Source: Paracoccaceae bacterium (GTDB lineage: Bacteria > Pseudomonadota > Alphaproteobacteria > Rhodobacterales > Rhodobacteraceae). From it: 64,000 nt of DNA. The position numbers and the translations under genes were made by a program. Below, piece after piece: positions 45,989 through 53,993 of this stretch. Position 1 is the stretch's first letter. Each line of letters starts with the position of its first letter. The stretch is from NCBI GenBank assembly GCA_027489355.1, contig JAIXZY010000028.1, positions 1 to 64,000 on the forward strand, in the 5' to 3' direction. The notes under the pieces were generated by a model that saw only the letters and a program-made list of their open reading frames with translations, did no database searches and was not told the DNA's origin.

Positions 45989-46003
45989 TGTCCACGGTGG
46001 ACA
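45989..46003. promoter_or_regulatory. 15-base near-perfect dyad after the kinase gene
   Basis: TGTCCAC-G-GTGGACA has 7-bp arms around one base. The one-base centre argues against a hairpin and for a protein-binding site, but no gene start lies close. The rest of 46004-46183 shows only a short CCAAG-A-CTTGG dyad. Confidence 0.3.
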
Positions 46004-46183
46004 ATATCCGATCAAACATAAAAATCCAAGACTTGGTCCTGGACGTTAGGGAAATCTTAAGCTTTGTCCGCGTCCGGGGTCGGGCGGTGGAGAGGCGCGA
46101 CGGATCGTCCTGACGCAACCGGCGGGACGTGCCGGGCGCGCGCGATGGCGCCGCGAACGGGGACGGGACGGCGACTGGCGGCG

Positions 46184-47428
46184 TCACTCCGGCGGCAGGA
46201 TCAGAATCGCGCGGAAGTCGTTGACATTGGTCAGCGTCGGGCCGGTGACGACCTGACTGTCCGCCTTGGCGAAGAAGCTGTGGGCGTCGTTCCGCGCCAG
46301 GGCCTCGGCGGCACCGGGGGTGCTGAGCGTGGCGGGGCCGACCAGCGCCCCGGCCACTTCGGCAGCCCCGTCGACGCCGTCGGTATCGCAGGCGATGGCG
46401 TGGACCTGCGGGTGGCCGTCAAGGGCAAGCGCGAGGGCGAGGCAGAATTCGGCATTCGGCCCCCCTACCCCGTCGCCGGTGCGGGTGACGGTGAGTTCCC
46501 CTCCCGAAAGAAGGAGGACGGGCCGGTCGCCGGGGGCCAGGGTGGCGGCGATGTCGCGGGCCATTGCGGCCTGATCGCGGGCCACGTCGCGCGCTTCGCC
46601 CTCGATCCGGTCGCCGAGGGTGCGGATTTCGGCCTGGGGGGATGCCAACTCGGCCGCGGCGGCGAGGGATTGGGCGGGGGCCGCGTAGATGACGTTCCGG
46701 GTGCGCGAGAGGCGCAGGTCGCCGGGTGGGACGACGCCGGAATGGTTGAGCGCGTCACGGGCGGACGCGGGGACAGGAATGGACCAGCGGTCGAGGATCG
46801 CGCGGGCGTCCTCGGGCGTCGTCGCGTCGCCAACGGTAGGGCCGGAGCCGATGAAGGCCGGGTCGTCCCCCGGAACGTCCGAGATCATCAGGGAGAGGAG
46901 TCTTGCCGGATAGGCGGCGGCGGAAAGCTGGCCGCCTTTCACGCGGCTGAGGTGCTTGCGGACCGTGTTCATCTGCACGATCGGCGCGCCGGAGGCGAGG
47001 AGAGCCGCGTTGACGTTCTGCTTCTCGGCCAATGTCATGCCATCGGCCGGGGCGCAGAGGAGCGCGGAGGCCCCGCCGGAGATGAGCGCGAGGACGAAGT
47101 CGTCTTCCGTGAGTCCATCCAGCAGCGCAAGCATGCGCTGGGTCGCGTCCACCCCGGCCTGGTCGGGGACCGGGTGGGCGGCCTCGACGATCTCGATCCC
47201 CTCGCAGGGGCGGGCATAGCCGTAGCGGGTGATGACAAGGCCCTGACAGGGACCCCAGGCGGCCTCGACCGCTTCGGCCATGCGGGCGGAGGCTTTTCCG
47301 GCCCCGATCACCAGCACGCGGCCCGTGGGCTTTTCGGGCAGGAAGGCTGCGAGCGACCGCATCGGGTCGGCGACCTCGACCGCCCGGTCGAAGAGCTGGC
47401 GGAGGAAACGGGCGGGGTCAGGGATCAT
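46184..47428 (-). CDS. Glycerate 2-kinase (MOFRL family)
   Basis: 414 residues. Phosphorylates D-glycerate to 2-phosphoglycerate, the serine-cycle kinase and also the end of sugar-acid routes through tartronate semialdehyde. Seen: VLVIGAGKASARMAEAVE, LISGGASALLCAPADG, NTVRKHLSRVKGGQL, DVPGDDPAFIGSGPT and the C-terminal MOFRL stretch TDGVDGAAEVAGALV with TNVNDFRAIL. It lies 59 bases after lacI on the same strand, so it may belong to the catabolic operon and serve both pathways. Confidence 0.92.
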   Translation of the reverse strand: MIPDPARFLRQLFDRAVEVADPMRSLAAFLPEKPTGRVLVIGAGKASARMAEAVEAAWGPCQGLVITRYGYARPCEGIEIVEAAHPVPDQAGVDATQRMLALLDGLTEDDFVLALISGGASALLCAPADGMTLAEKQNVNAALLASGAPIVQMNTVRKHLSRVKGGQLSAAAYPARLLSLMISDVPGDDPAFIGSGPTVGDATTPEDARAILDRWSIPVPASARDALNHSGVVPPGDLRLSRTRNVIYAAPAQSLAAAAELASPQAEIRTLGDRIEGEARDVARDQAAMARDIAATLAPGDRPVLLLSGGELTVTRTGDGVGGPNAEFCLALALALDGHPQVHAIACDTDGVDGAAEVAGALVGPATLSTPGAAEALARNDAHSFFAKADSQVVTGPTLTNVNDFRAILILPPE

Positions 47429-47487
47429 CCGGCAACCTCATCTGGAGACGAGTCTTCTGCGAAAACTCGCGTTCTGGACCTGCGCGG

Positions 47488-48483
47488 TCAAAGGCTGGAC
47501 GCGCGGGGGATCAATGTGACGGGTGTAATGGTTTCCGGCGCGGGGTGATGGTCGTTTTCCAGCCATTCCAGCACCGTTTCCGCCATTTTCCGCCCGAAAC
47601 CGGCAATGTCGCAGCGGACGGAGGAAAGCGCGGGGTACACCTGTGCGCAATCCTCGATGTCGTCGAAGCCGACGATCTTCAGGCTTTTGCCGACGGCGCG
47701 GCCCTGTTCCGCGCAGCCCGTCAGGAGGCCCAGCGCGGTAAGGTCGTTGAAGCAAAGAACCGCGTCGACGGTGGGGTGGTGTTCGGCAAGGCGGCGGGCG
47801 GCTTCACGCCCGAAGGCGCGGCCGGGGCGGCCGGGGAGGTGGAGGGGTTTGAGGCCGTGGGTCGCGAGAGTGTCGAGGTAGCCGGACATGCGGAGCTGCG
47901 TGACGGCGCGGCCTTCGAGCCCGCCGACGAAGGTGATGTTGCGGGCGCCTTGGGCGAGGAGATGTTCGGTGGCGAGGCGGGATCCGGTGGGGTAGTCGGG
48001 GGCGGCGAAGGGGGCGCGGCTGGTGGGGACGACCTGGCGCAGGACTTGCAGCGCGGGGACATTGGCGCGGGCGATGGCGTCGAAGGCAGTCTCGTCGCCG
48101 TAGGCCGGGGAGACGATGAGGGCCGAGACGCCGTGTTCCAGCATGGCGCCCACGACCTGGGCTTGCAGGGCCGGGTCTTCGTCGGTGTTGGCAAGGACGG
48201 TGGCGTAGCCCCTTGCCGAGAGGGCCATCTGGAGCGAGGTGGCGAATTCGGTGAAGAAGGGGTTCCGGAGGTCGTTGATGACGACCCCGATGAGGCCTGC
48301 GTTGGCGGAGCGCAGGTTGGCGGCGGCGCGGTTGTAGACATAGCCAAGTTGCGCCATCGCGCGGCGGACGTCGTCGCGGGTTTCCTGTTTGACGAGCGGG
48401 CTGTTCTGCAGGACCAGGCTGACGGTCGATTTGGAGACGCCCGCAAGCGTCGCCACGTCGATGATCGTCGGCCGTTTGTCCAT
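47488..48483 (-). CDS. LacI-family transcriptional repressor
   Basis: 331 residues from MDKRPTIIDVATLAGVSKSTVS; the reading upstream of 48483 is the DUF993 gene in another frame. Helix-turn-helix IIDVATLAGVSKSTVSLVLQ, hinge YVYNRAAANLRS, then a periplasmic-binding-protein-like sensor fold (IGVVINDLRNPFFTEFA, FVGGLEGRAVTQLRMSGY, VLCFNDLTALGLL). The start overlaps the stop of the DUF993 gene by one base, so the repressor is made within the operon it probably controls. Paired dyads with central CpG at 63266-63303 are candidate operators. Confidence 0.9.
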   Translation of the reverse strand: MDKRPTIIDVATLAGVSKSTVSLVLQNSPLVKQETRDDVRRAMAQLGYVYNRAAANLRSANAGLIGVVINDLRNPFFTEFATSLQMALSARGYATVLANTDEDPALQAQVVGAMLEHGVSALIVSPAYGDETAFDAIARANVPALQVLRQVVPTSRAPFAAPDYPTGSRLATEHLLAQGARNITFVGGLEGRAVTQLRMSGYLDTLATHGLKPLHLPGRPGRAFGREAARRLAEHHPTVDAVLCFNDLTALGLLTGCAEQGRAVGKSLKIVGFDDIEDCAQVYPALSSVRCDIAGFGRKMAETVLEWLENDHHPAPETITPVTLIPRASSL

Positions 48484-49646
48484 CAGTCCTGGTCGATCCC
48501 GTGAAGGGCGAGGAGCGTTCTCATCCGCGCTTCTGCCAGATCGGGGTTGGAAAGCAAACCCGCCTGGTCGGCAAGGCGGAAGACCTGGGCGTAGTGGGTG
48601 ATGTCGCGGGAGGACTGGAAGCCTGCGGGCATCATGAAGTGGCGCTGGTGGCCGTTGAGCCACGACAGGAACGCGATGCCGGCCTTGTAGAAGCGGGTGG
48701 GGGCGCGGAAGATTTCGCGGGACAGCGGGACGGTGGGGGTGAGGAGGTGGTGGTAGGTCCTGGTGTCGCCCTGCGCCAGGGCTTCGAGGGCTTGCGACGC
48801 GGCGGGGGCGATGGCGGCGAAGATGCCGAGAAGAGCGTGGGAGTGGTGCGTGCCGTCGCCCTCGATGAGCGGAGCGTAGTTGAAGTCGTCGCCGGTGTAG
48901 AGGCGGACGCCCGCGGGGAGTTTGGCGCGGAATTCTTCCTCGTGGGCCTGGTCGAGGAGGGAGATCTTGATGCCGTCCACTTTAGCGGGGTTTTCCGCGA
49001 TGAGGGTCAGGACGAAGTCGGAGGCCTTGGCGATATCGGTGTGGCCCCAATAGCCGGTAAGGGCAGGGTCGAACATCGGCCCAAGCCAGTGAAGGATGAC
49101 CGGTTGTGCGGCCTGGTCGATCAGGCGGCGGTAGACGTGCTGGTAGGTGTCCTGGGTGGCGTCGATGGCGGTGAAGGCGCGGGAGGCCATGAGGATGAGC
49201 TGGCCGCCGGCGGCCTCGATGGCCTCGGCCTGTTCGGTGTAGGCGGATAGGATGGCGTCGGGGGTGGTGAGGTTTGTCGCTTGGTCGGTCCCGGCCCCGC
49301 AGGCGACTCGGGGCTGCATCGGGTGGGCCCTGGCGGCGCGCATGGTGCGCTGGATCAGATCGAGCGCCGTGGGCCAGTCCACGCCCATCCCGCGTTGGGC
49401 GGTGTCCATCGCCTCGGCGAGGTGGAGGCCCTGGTCCCAGAGCTGTTGGCGGAAGGCCAGCGTCGCGTCCCAGTCGACGGCGGGGCGGGTGTCCCAGGGG
49501 TTTCGTTCGCGGAGCGGGTCGGAGACGACGTGGGCCGCGGCGAAGGCGGTGCGGGTGAGCGGCGTGCGGGGGGCGCGCGGCGTGAGAGGGGTGCCGGTGA
49601 GGCGGTAGGGATGGAGCTGTGCGTCGGCGGTGGGGAGGGTCAGCAT
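48483..49646 (-). CDS. DUF993 (dihydrodipicolinate synthase-like) protein
   Basis: 387 residues from MLTLPTADAQLHPYRLTG; GGAAGG seven bases upstream supports this start over 49691. It resembles the DUF993 family, predicted TIM-barrel aldolases related to DapA: NPWDTRPAVDWDATLAFRQQLWDQGL, GAGTDQATN, HWLGPMFDPALTGYWG, DGIKISLLD with a lysine at the Schiff-base-like position, and TGDDFNYAPLI. The family is seen in sugar-oxidation operons, but I know of no settled reaction. Second gene before the end of the catabolic set. Confidence 0.8.
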   Translation of the reverse strand: MLTLPTADAQLHPYRLTGTPLTPRAPRTPLTRTAFAAAHVVSDPLRERNPWDTRPAVDWDATLAFRQQLWDQGLHLAEAMDTAQRGMGVDWPTALDLIQRTMRAARAHPMQPRVACGAGTDQATNLTTPDAILSAYTEQAEAIEAAGGQLILMASRAFTAIDATQDTYQHVYRRLIDQAAQPVILHWLGPMFDPALTGYWGHTDIAKASDFVLTLIAENPAKVDGIKISLLDQAHEEEFRAKLPAGVRLYTGDDFNYAPLIEGDGTHHSHALLGIFAAIAPAASQALEALAQGDTRTYHHLLTPTVPLSREIFRAPTRFYKAGIAFLSWLNGHQRHFMMPAGFQSSRDITHYAQVFRLADQAGLLSNPDLAEARMRTLLALHGIDQD

Positions 49647-49734
49647 GGCGGGGCCTTCCGGGCGGTTTCGAAATGGAGCGCTGGCGCGCAAGGCTTTTGT
49701 CTCGTCGGCGCGCTTGCGCGCTTCTCCTCGGTCG

Positions 49735-49793
49735 TTGGGGGCGCTTCGCCCCCCAAGCCCCCCGAGAGTATTTCTGAAAAGAGCAAGGGCATG
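49735..49793. repeat. Hairpin plus GTATTT element, copy 3
   Basis: A near-perfect hairpin (TTGGGGGCG with CGCCCCCCAA, one extra C) at 49735-49756 is followed by CCCCGAGAGTATTTCTGAAA and AGAGCAAG. It lies in the gap between the Dabb gene and the DUF993 gene, that is inside the presumed operon. Same family as 10431-10463 and 37851-37895. Confidence 0.6.
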
Positions 49794-49798
49794 GGGCC

Positions 49799-50101
49799 TC
49801 AGCAGGGGAGGTCGAAGACGAGGATGCCGTCTAGGCCGCCTTCCGCGGCGGCGACGAGGGCAGCTCCGACACGTTTGTGGTCGGGGTGGGCCTGGTAGGA
49901 GGCGAGTGCGTCCCAGTCCGTGAAGTCGACGGTGAAGCCGTGGAGGTAGCCGCGTTCGATCTGCTCGGGGCTTTCGGAGCAGCCGGAGTGGATGGCGAGG
50001 ATGCCGGGGAGGTTCAGGCTGTGGAGGTCGGCGAAGATGCCTTGGATGTGGTCCTCGGTGACTTCGGGGCGGAGTTTGATCAGGACGATGTGGCGGATCA
50101 T
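49799..50101 (-). CDS. Dabb (stress-responsive A/B barrel) protein
   Basis: 100 residues. MIRHIVLIKLRPEVTEDHIQ and FTVDFTDWDALASYQAHPDHKRV are the Dabb signature, a dimeric alpha+beta barrel. Some members are cyclases or bind small metabolites; most in sugar operons are unassigned. Start overlaps the GMC gene stop by four bases. Confidence 0.9.
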   Translation of the reverse strand: MIRHIVLIKLRPEVTEDHIQGIFADLHSLNLPGILAIHSGCSESPEQIERGYLHGFTVDFTDWDALASYQAHPDHKRVGAALVAAAEGGLDGILVFDLPC

Positions 50102-51672
50102 GCGGCGGCTCCCTTGATCAGGTCGGCGGCTTTCTCGGCGATCATGATGGTGGCGGCGTTGGTGTTCGACGAGACCACGGTGGGCATGATCGAGGCGTCG
50201 ACGACGCGGAGGTTTTGGATGCCGTTGAAGCGGAGGGTGGGGTCGACGACGGCCTCCATGTCGCTCCCCATGCGGCAGGTGCCTGCGGGGTGGTGGTCGG
50301 TCTTGGCGTTCTTCACGGCGTAGTTAAAGTAGTCCTGATCGGTGCGGACCTCGGGACCGGGGAGGCGTTCGGCGAGGACGAAGGGTTTCAGCGCGGGCTG
50401 GCGCATGATCTCTTGCGCGAGTTTGAGGCCCTTGATCGACATCTCGCGGTCGTAGGGGTCTTCCCAGTAATTCGGGTCGATCAGGGGGGCGGCCTTGGGG
50501 TCTGATGACGCAAGCCGGACGGTGCCGCGGCTGCGGGGGCGGAGGAAGGCGGAGTTGAGGGTAACGCCACCCTGGGGCATGGCGGCGACGCCAGCCTCGA
50601 TGCCGGAGCCGAGGCCGAGGTGGAACTGGATGTCGGGGGAGCGGGCGGAGGGGTCGGCGTACCAGAAGCCGCCGGTCTCGAAGAGGGACGACGCCACTGG
50701 CCCCTTGCGGGTCAGGAGGTATTGCAGGCCCGCGAGGACCGACCAGTGCGGTTTGGCGTAACGGTCGTAGGTGTGGGGGCCGGTGCATTCGGCGATGACG
50801 AAGAGGTCGAGGTGGTCCTGCAGGTTCGCGCCCACCTGCGGGCGGTCGAGAACGACGGGGATGCCGAGGCGTTGGAGATCGTCGGCCGGGCCGATGCCGG
50901 AGAGTTGCAGGAGGCGGGGGGAGCCGATGGCACCGGAGGAGAGAATGACTTCGGTCGCGGCGCGGTGGGTTTCTTCGGTCGTCTGGACGCCTGTCGCCCT
51001 GCCCTTTTCGATCACGATCCGCAGGACCTGCTGGCCGGTCTTCACGGTCAGGTTCGGGCGGTTCAGGGCGGGTTTCAGGAAGGCCGTCGACGTGGAGGAG
51101 CGACGGTACCAGCGCTGGGTCAGCTGGTAGTAGCCGAGGCCGTCCTGCATCTCGCCGGTGAAGTCGCGGTTCCTTGGGATGCCGATCTCGGCCCCGGCGG
51201 CGAAGAAGGCTTCGCAGATCGGGAGGGGGGCGCGGGGCTGGCTGACGCCGAGGGGGCCGTCTTTCCCGTGGTAGCGGTTGTCGTGGGTGTCGTTCGTTTC
51301 GGACTTGCGGAAATAGGGGAGAACATCCTCATACCCCCAGCCGGGGCAGCCCATCTGGCGCCAGTCGTCGTAGTCCTGCGCGTTGCCGCGGGTGTAGAGC
51401 TGGGCGTTGATCGAGGAGCCGCCGCCGATCACCTTGGCCTGGGTGTAGCGGATCTGCATGCCCTTCATGTGGCGCTGCGGGACGGTCTGCCAGCCCCAGG
51501 AGCCGATGCCCTTGGTCATCTTCGCGAAACCCGCGGGGAGGTGGTAGAACGGGTGGCGGTCGCGGCCCCCGGCTTCGAGGAGGAGGACCTTTGCGGCTTG
51601 GTTCTCGCTCAGGCGGGCGGCGAGGACGCAACCGGCAGAGCCGCCGCCGATGATGATGTAGTCGTAGGTCAT
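50098..51672 (-). CDS. GMC-family FAD oxidoreductase (choline-dehydrogenase-like)
   Basis: 524 residues. FAD motif YIIIGGGSAGCVLAARLSE, GMC signature 1 GGGSSINAQLYTRG, signature 2 SSGAIGSPRLLQLSGIGP, catalytic His in DHHPAGTCRMG and a distal SSNTNAATIMIAEKAADL. The group oxidises primary or secondary alcohols, including sugars and polyols; the alcohol here is unknown. No signal peptide, so it is cytoplasmic. It is one of two different GMC enzymes in the operon. Confidence 0.92.
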   Translation of the reverse strand: MTYDYIIIGGGSAGCVLAARLSENQAAKVLLLEAGGRDRHPFYHLPAGFAKMTKGIGSWGWQTVPQRHMKGMQIRYTQAKVIGGGSSINAQLYTRGNAQDYDDWRQMGCPGWGYEDVLPYFRKSETNDTHDNRYHGKDGPLGVSQPRAPLPICEAFFAAGAEIGIPRNRDFTGEMQDGLGYYQLTQRWYRRSSTSTAFLKPALNRPNLTVKTGQQVLRIVIEKGRATGVQTTEETHRAATEVILSSGAIGSPRLLQLSGIGPADDLQRLGIPVVLDRPQVGANLQDHLDLFVIAECTGPHTYDRYAKPHWSVLAGLQYLLTRKGPVASSLFETGGFWYADPSARSPDIQFHLGLGSGIEAGVAAMPQGGVTLNSAFLRPRSRGTVRLASSDPKAAPLIDPNYWEDPYDREMSIKGLKLAQEIMRQPALKPFVLAERLPGPEVRTDQDYFNYAVKNAKTDHHPAGTCRMGSDMEAVVDPTLRFNGIQNLRVVDASIMPTVVSSNTNAATIMIAEKAADLIKGAAA

Positions 51673-51697
51673 TGGAGTGCTCCGGTGCGGCCGGGAA

Positions 51698-51744
51698 CCA
51701 AGAATTTTCGAAAATTCTTGGCAAAAGTTTTCGAAAACTTTTGC
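51698..51744. repeat. Tandem perfect palindromes (element B)
   Basis: Two 24-base perfect palindromes sharing one base: half-arm CCAAGAATTTTC (51698-51721) and half-arm GCAAAAGTTTTC (51721-51744), each centred on TTCGAA. They sit between the SDR stop and the GMC start. The second palindrome is identical to the first palindrome of element D (57016-57039). Confidence 0.9.
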
Positions 51745-51759
51745 GGGTGGCGCATGGGG

Positions 51760-52512
51760 TTACAGTCTTTCTATCGAGAGGCCGCCGTCGACGGGAAGGA
51801 CGGCCCCGGTGGCGAAGGCGAGTTGTCCGGTGACGAGGGGGATCACGGCCTGGCCGATGTCCGACGGCTGGCCCCAGCGACCGGCGGGGACGAGGCCATC
51901 GGCGATGCGGGCGTCGTATCTGTCTTTCACGCCGGCGGTCATGCCGGTCTCGATGATGCCGGGGCGCAGCTCGAAGACGCCGATGTTGTGCGGGGCGAGG
52001 CGGAGTGCGAGGGTCTGGGCGGCCATCGATGCGGCGGCCTTGGAGATGCAGTAGTCGGCGCGTTCGGGACTCGCCATCTGGGCCGAGACGGAGGTGACGA
52101 AGGTGATGGAGCGGTAGTGGTCGCTGGTCGCGGCGAGCATCCGTTTTGCGACCTGTTGGGCAAGGAAGAAGCTCCCCTTGAGGTTGATGTCGAGGATCCA
52201 GTCGAGGTTTTCGGGCGTCAGGTCCAGCAGGTCGCCACGGACCTTGGCGGCGACGCCCGCGTTCAGGATGAGGGCGGCGACGGGGCCCTGCGCGGCCTCG
52301 ATCCGGTCGAGAAGCGCGGGGATGGCGGAAAGGTCGGCTAGGTTGTGCTGGTAGTAGCGGGTGTCGGGGCCAAGGGGATGCAAGGCCCTTGCAGCCTCGG
52401 CTTCGGGGGGCAGCGAGGCGATGGCGAGGCGGAAGCCGTGGGTGGCAAGGGCCTCAGCGATGCCGAGGCCGATGCCTTGCTGGCCTCCGGTGATGAGCGC
52501 GAGGGGGGTCAT
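51760..52512 (-). CDS. Short-chain dehydrogenase/reductase
   Basis: 250 residues from MTPLALITGGQQGIGLGIAEAL; the start overlaps the GMC2 stop by four bases, and the frame upstream of it is a shadow. Classical SDR: TGGQQGIG cofactor loop, LNAGVA, catalytic Ser and YxxxK in SVSAQMASPERADYCISK, and C-terminal FATGAVLPVDGG. Oxidises or reduces a hydroxyl/keto group of the pathway intermediate. Confidence 0.9.
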   Translation of the reverse strand: MTPLALITGGQQGIGLGIAEALATHGFRLAIASLPPEAEAARALHPLGPDTRYYQHNLADLSAIPALLDRIEAAQGPVAALILNAGVAAKVRGDLLDLTPENLDWILDINLKGSFFLAQQVAKRMLAATSDHYRSITFVTSVSAQMASPERADYCISKAAASMAAQTLALRLAPHNIGVFELRPGIIETGMTAGVKDRYDARIADGLVPAGRWGQPSDIGQAVIPLVTGQLAFATGAVLPVDGGLSIERL

Positions 52513-53993
52513 GCGGTCCTCGCGATGTGGTCGCCTGCGCGGAGCGCGAGGGCTGCGATGGTGAGCGAGGGGTTCACGGCTGCGGAGGTGGGCAGGACCG
52601 AGGCGTCGCAGATGTAGAGGTTGTCGAGGTCGTGGGCCTTGAGGTTCATGTCGACCACGCTGGTCTGCGGGTCCGCGCCCATGCGGTTGGTGCCGCACTG
52701 GTGCGAGGGCTTCGACTTGGGGAAGCCTCGGGAGAGCGTGATGGGCCAGCCGGCTTTCCGCATCGCCTGTTTCAGGCGTTGGACGAGGAGGTCGTGGGCG
52801 CGCGTGTTGGTCTTGCGCCAGTCGAGGACGACCTCTCCGTTGCGCCAAAGGACGCGGGAGTTCGGGTCGGGCAGGTCCTCGGACATGGCCATGATGTGGA
52901 TCGAGTGTTCGGCGATGTGGTGGGAGAGCCAGAGGGGCAGGCCGGATTCGCCCGCGAGGATCGGGCCGGTGATGCGGCCGAGCATCTGGATGTTGCCGAG
53001 GGGTTCGCCGTTCGGGCCGCCGGTCAGGTAGAAGTCGTTGACCTGGATGGTTTTCTCGTAGGTCGTGCGGTTCCGGCGGAAGGGGTTGTAGGCGACCATG
53101 CCGGTCAGGTTGTGGTTCATGAAGTTGCGTCCGACCTGGTCGGATGTGTTGGCAAGGCCGGTGGGGTGGTCGTCGTTCGCGCTGGCGAGGAGGAGGGCGG
53201 AGGAGAGGATGGCTCCGGCTGACAGGACGACGAGGGGGGCGGTGAGGGTTTCGGTGCGCCCTGCCCTTTCGACCTCGACGCCGGTGATGCGGCGGCCTTG
53301 GGAGAGGAGGCGGGTGACTTTCGTCTTGGTCTGGAGGGTGACGTTGGGGTGTTTCAGCGCCTCGGCCAGGGCGCAGCTTTCGGCGTCGGATTTGGCGCCG
53401 GTGGTGCAGGGGAAGGCGTCCCAGCCCGTCGGTGCGCGTTTCAGCCAGGCGTCGATGTCCACGCCCAAGGGGAGCGCGGAGACGTGGAGGCCTTGGGCGG
53501 CGAAGGCCTGGCGGAGGGCGGTGATGTCGGGCTCGTCGGGGATGGGCGGGAAAGGATAGGGGGCAGAGTGCGGGGGCTCGGTGGGGTCGCCCGCAACGTC
53601 GCCCCGGACGCGGTAGAGGGTTTCGGCCTTGGAGTACCAGGGTTCCAGGTCGGCGTAGGAAATGGGCCAGCCGGGGGTGGTGCCTTCGAGGTGGCGGAGG
53701 GGGCGGAAGTCCTCGGCCCGGTAGCGCAGGAGCACGGCGCCGTAGAACTTGGTGTTGCCGCCGACATAGGCGTAGTTGCCGGGGTGGAGGGGGGCGCCGG
53801 AGATGTCGCGCCAGGTCTCGTTCGGCTTGAAGTGGCCGCGCTGGAAGATGGCGGCGGGGTCGCGGGCCTCCGCGCTGTCGAGCAGGCGGTCGCCGCGTTC
53901 GAGGATGAGCACCTTGCGACCGGTGGGGGCAAGGGCGGCGGCGAGGGTCGCGCCCCCCATGCCGGAGCCGATGATGAGGACGTCAGGCGACAT
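52509..53993 (-). CDS. Second GMC-family oxidoreductase (sugar/glucoside-dehydrogenase-like)
   Basis: 494 residues. FAD motif VLIIGSGMGGATLAAALAPTG, NYAYVGGNTKFYGAVLLRYR, SAGAILSSALLLASAND and the active-site region KPSHQCGTNRMGADP, then SVLPTSAAVNPSLTIAALALR. It belongs to the GMC branch containing gluconate- and glucoside-3-dehydrogenase catalytic chains rather than the choline branch. No small companion subunit is adjacent. The next gene's ATPase stop directly abuts its ATG. Confidence 0.88.
   Translation of the reverse strand: MSPDVLIIGSGMGGATLAAALAPTGRKVLILERGDRLLDSAEARDPAAIFQRGHFKPNETWRDISGAPLHPGNYAYVGGNTKFYGAVLLRYRAEDFRPLRHLEGTTPGWPISYADLEPWYSKAETLYRVRGDVAGDPTEPPHSAPYPFPPIPDEPDITALRQAFAAQGLHVSALPLGVDIDAWLKRAPTGWDAFPCTTGAKSDAESCALAEALKHPNVTLQTKTKVTRLLSQGRRITGVEVERAGRTETLTAPLVVLSAGAILSSALLLASANDDHPTGLANTSDQVGRNFMNHNLTGMVAYNPFRRNRTTYEKTIQVNDFYLTGGPNGEPLGNIQMLGRITGPILAGESGLPLWLSHHIAEHSIHIMAMSEDLPDPNSRVLWRNGEVVLDWRKTNTRAHDLLVQRLKQAMRKAGWPITLSRGFPKSKPSHQCGTNRMGADPQTSVVDMNLKAHDLDNLYICDASVLPTSAAVNPSLTIAALALRAGDHIARTA

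Noticed and set aside
51698..51744. Possible insertion-sequence inverted ends or phage attachment site
   Set aside because: No transposase or integrase lies near any of the palindromes and they always fall in intergenic gaps without target duplications that I can see.
50620..52341. 573-codon plus-strand frame opposite the GMC and SDR genes
   Set aside because: Runs through element B palindromes and two real genes in reverse; no motif.
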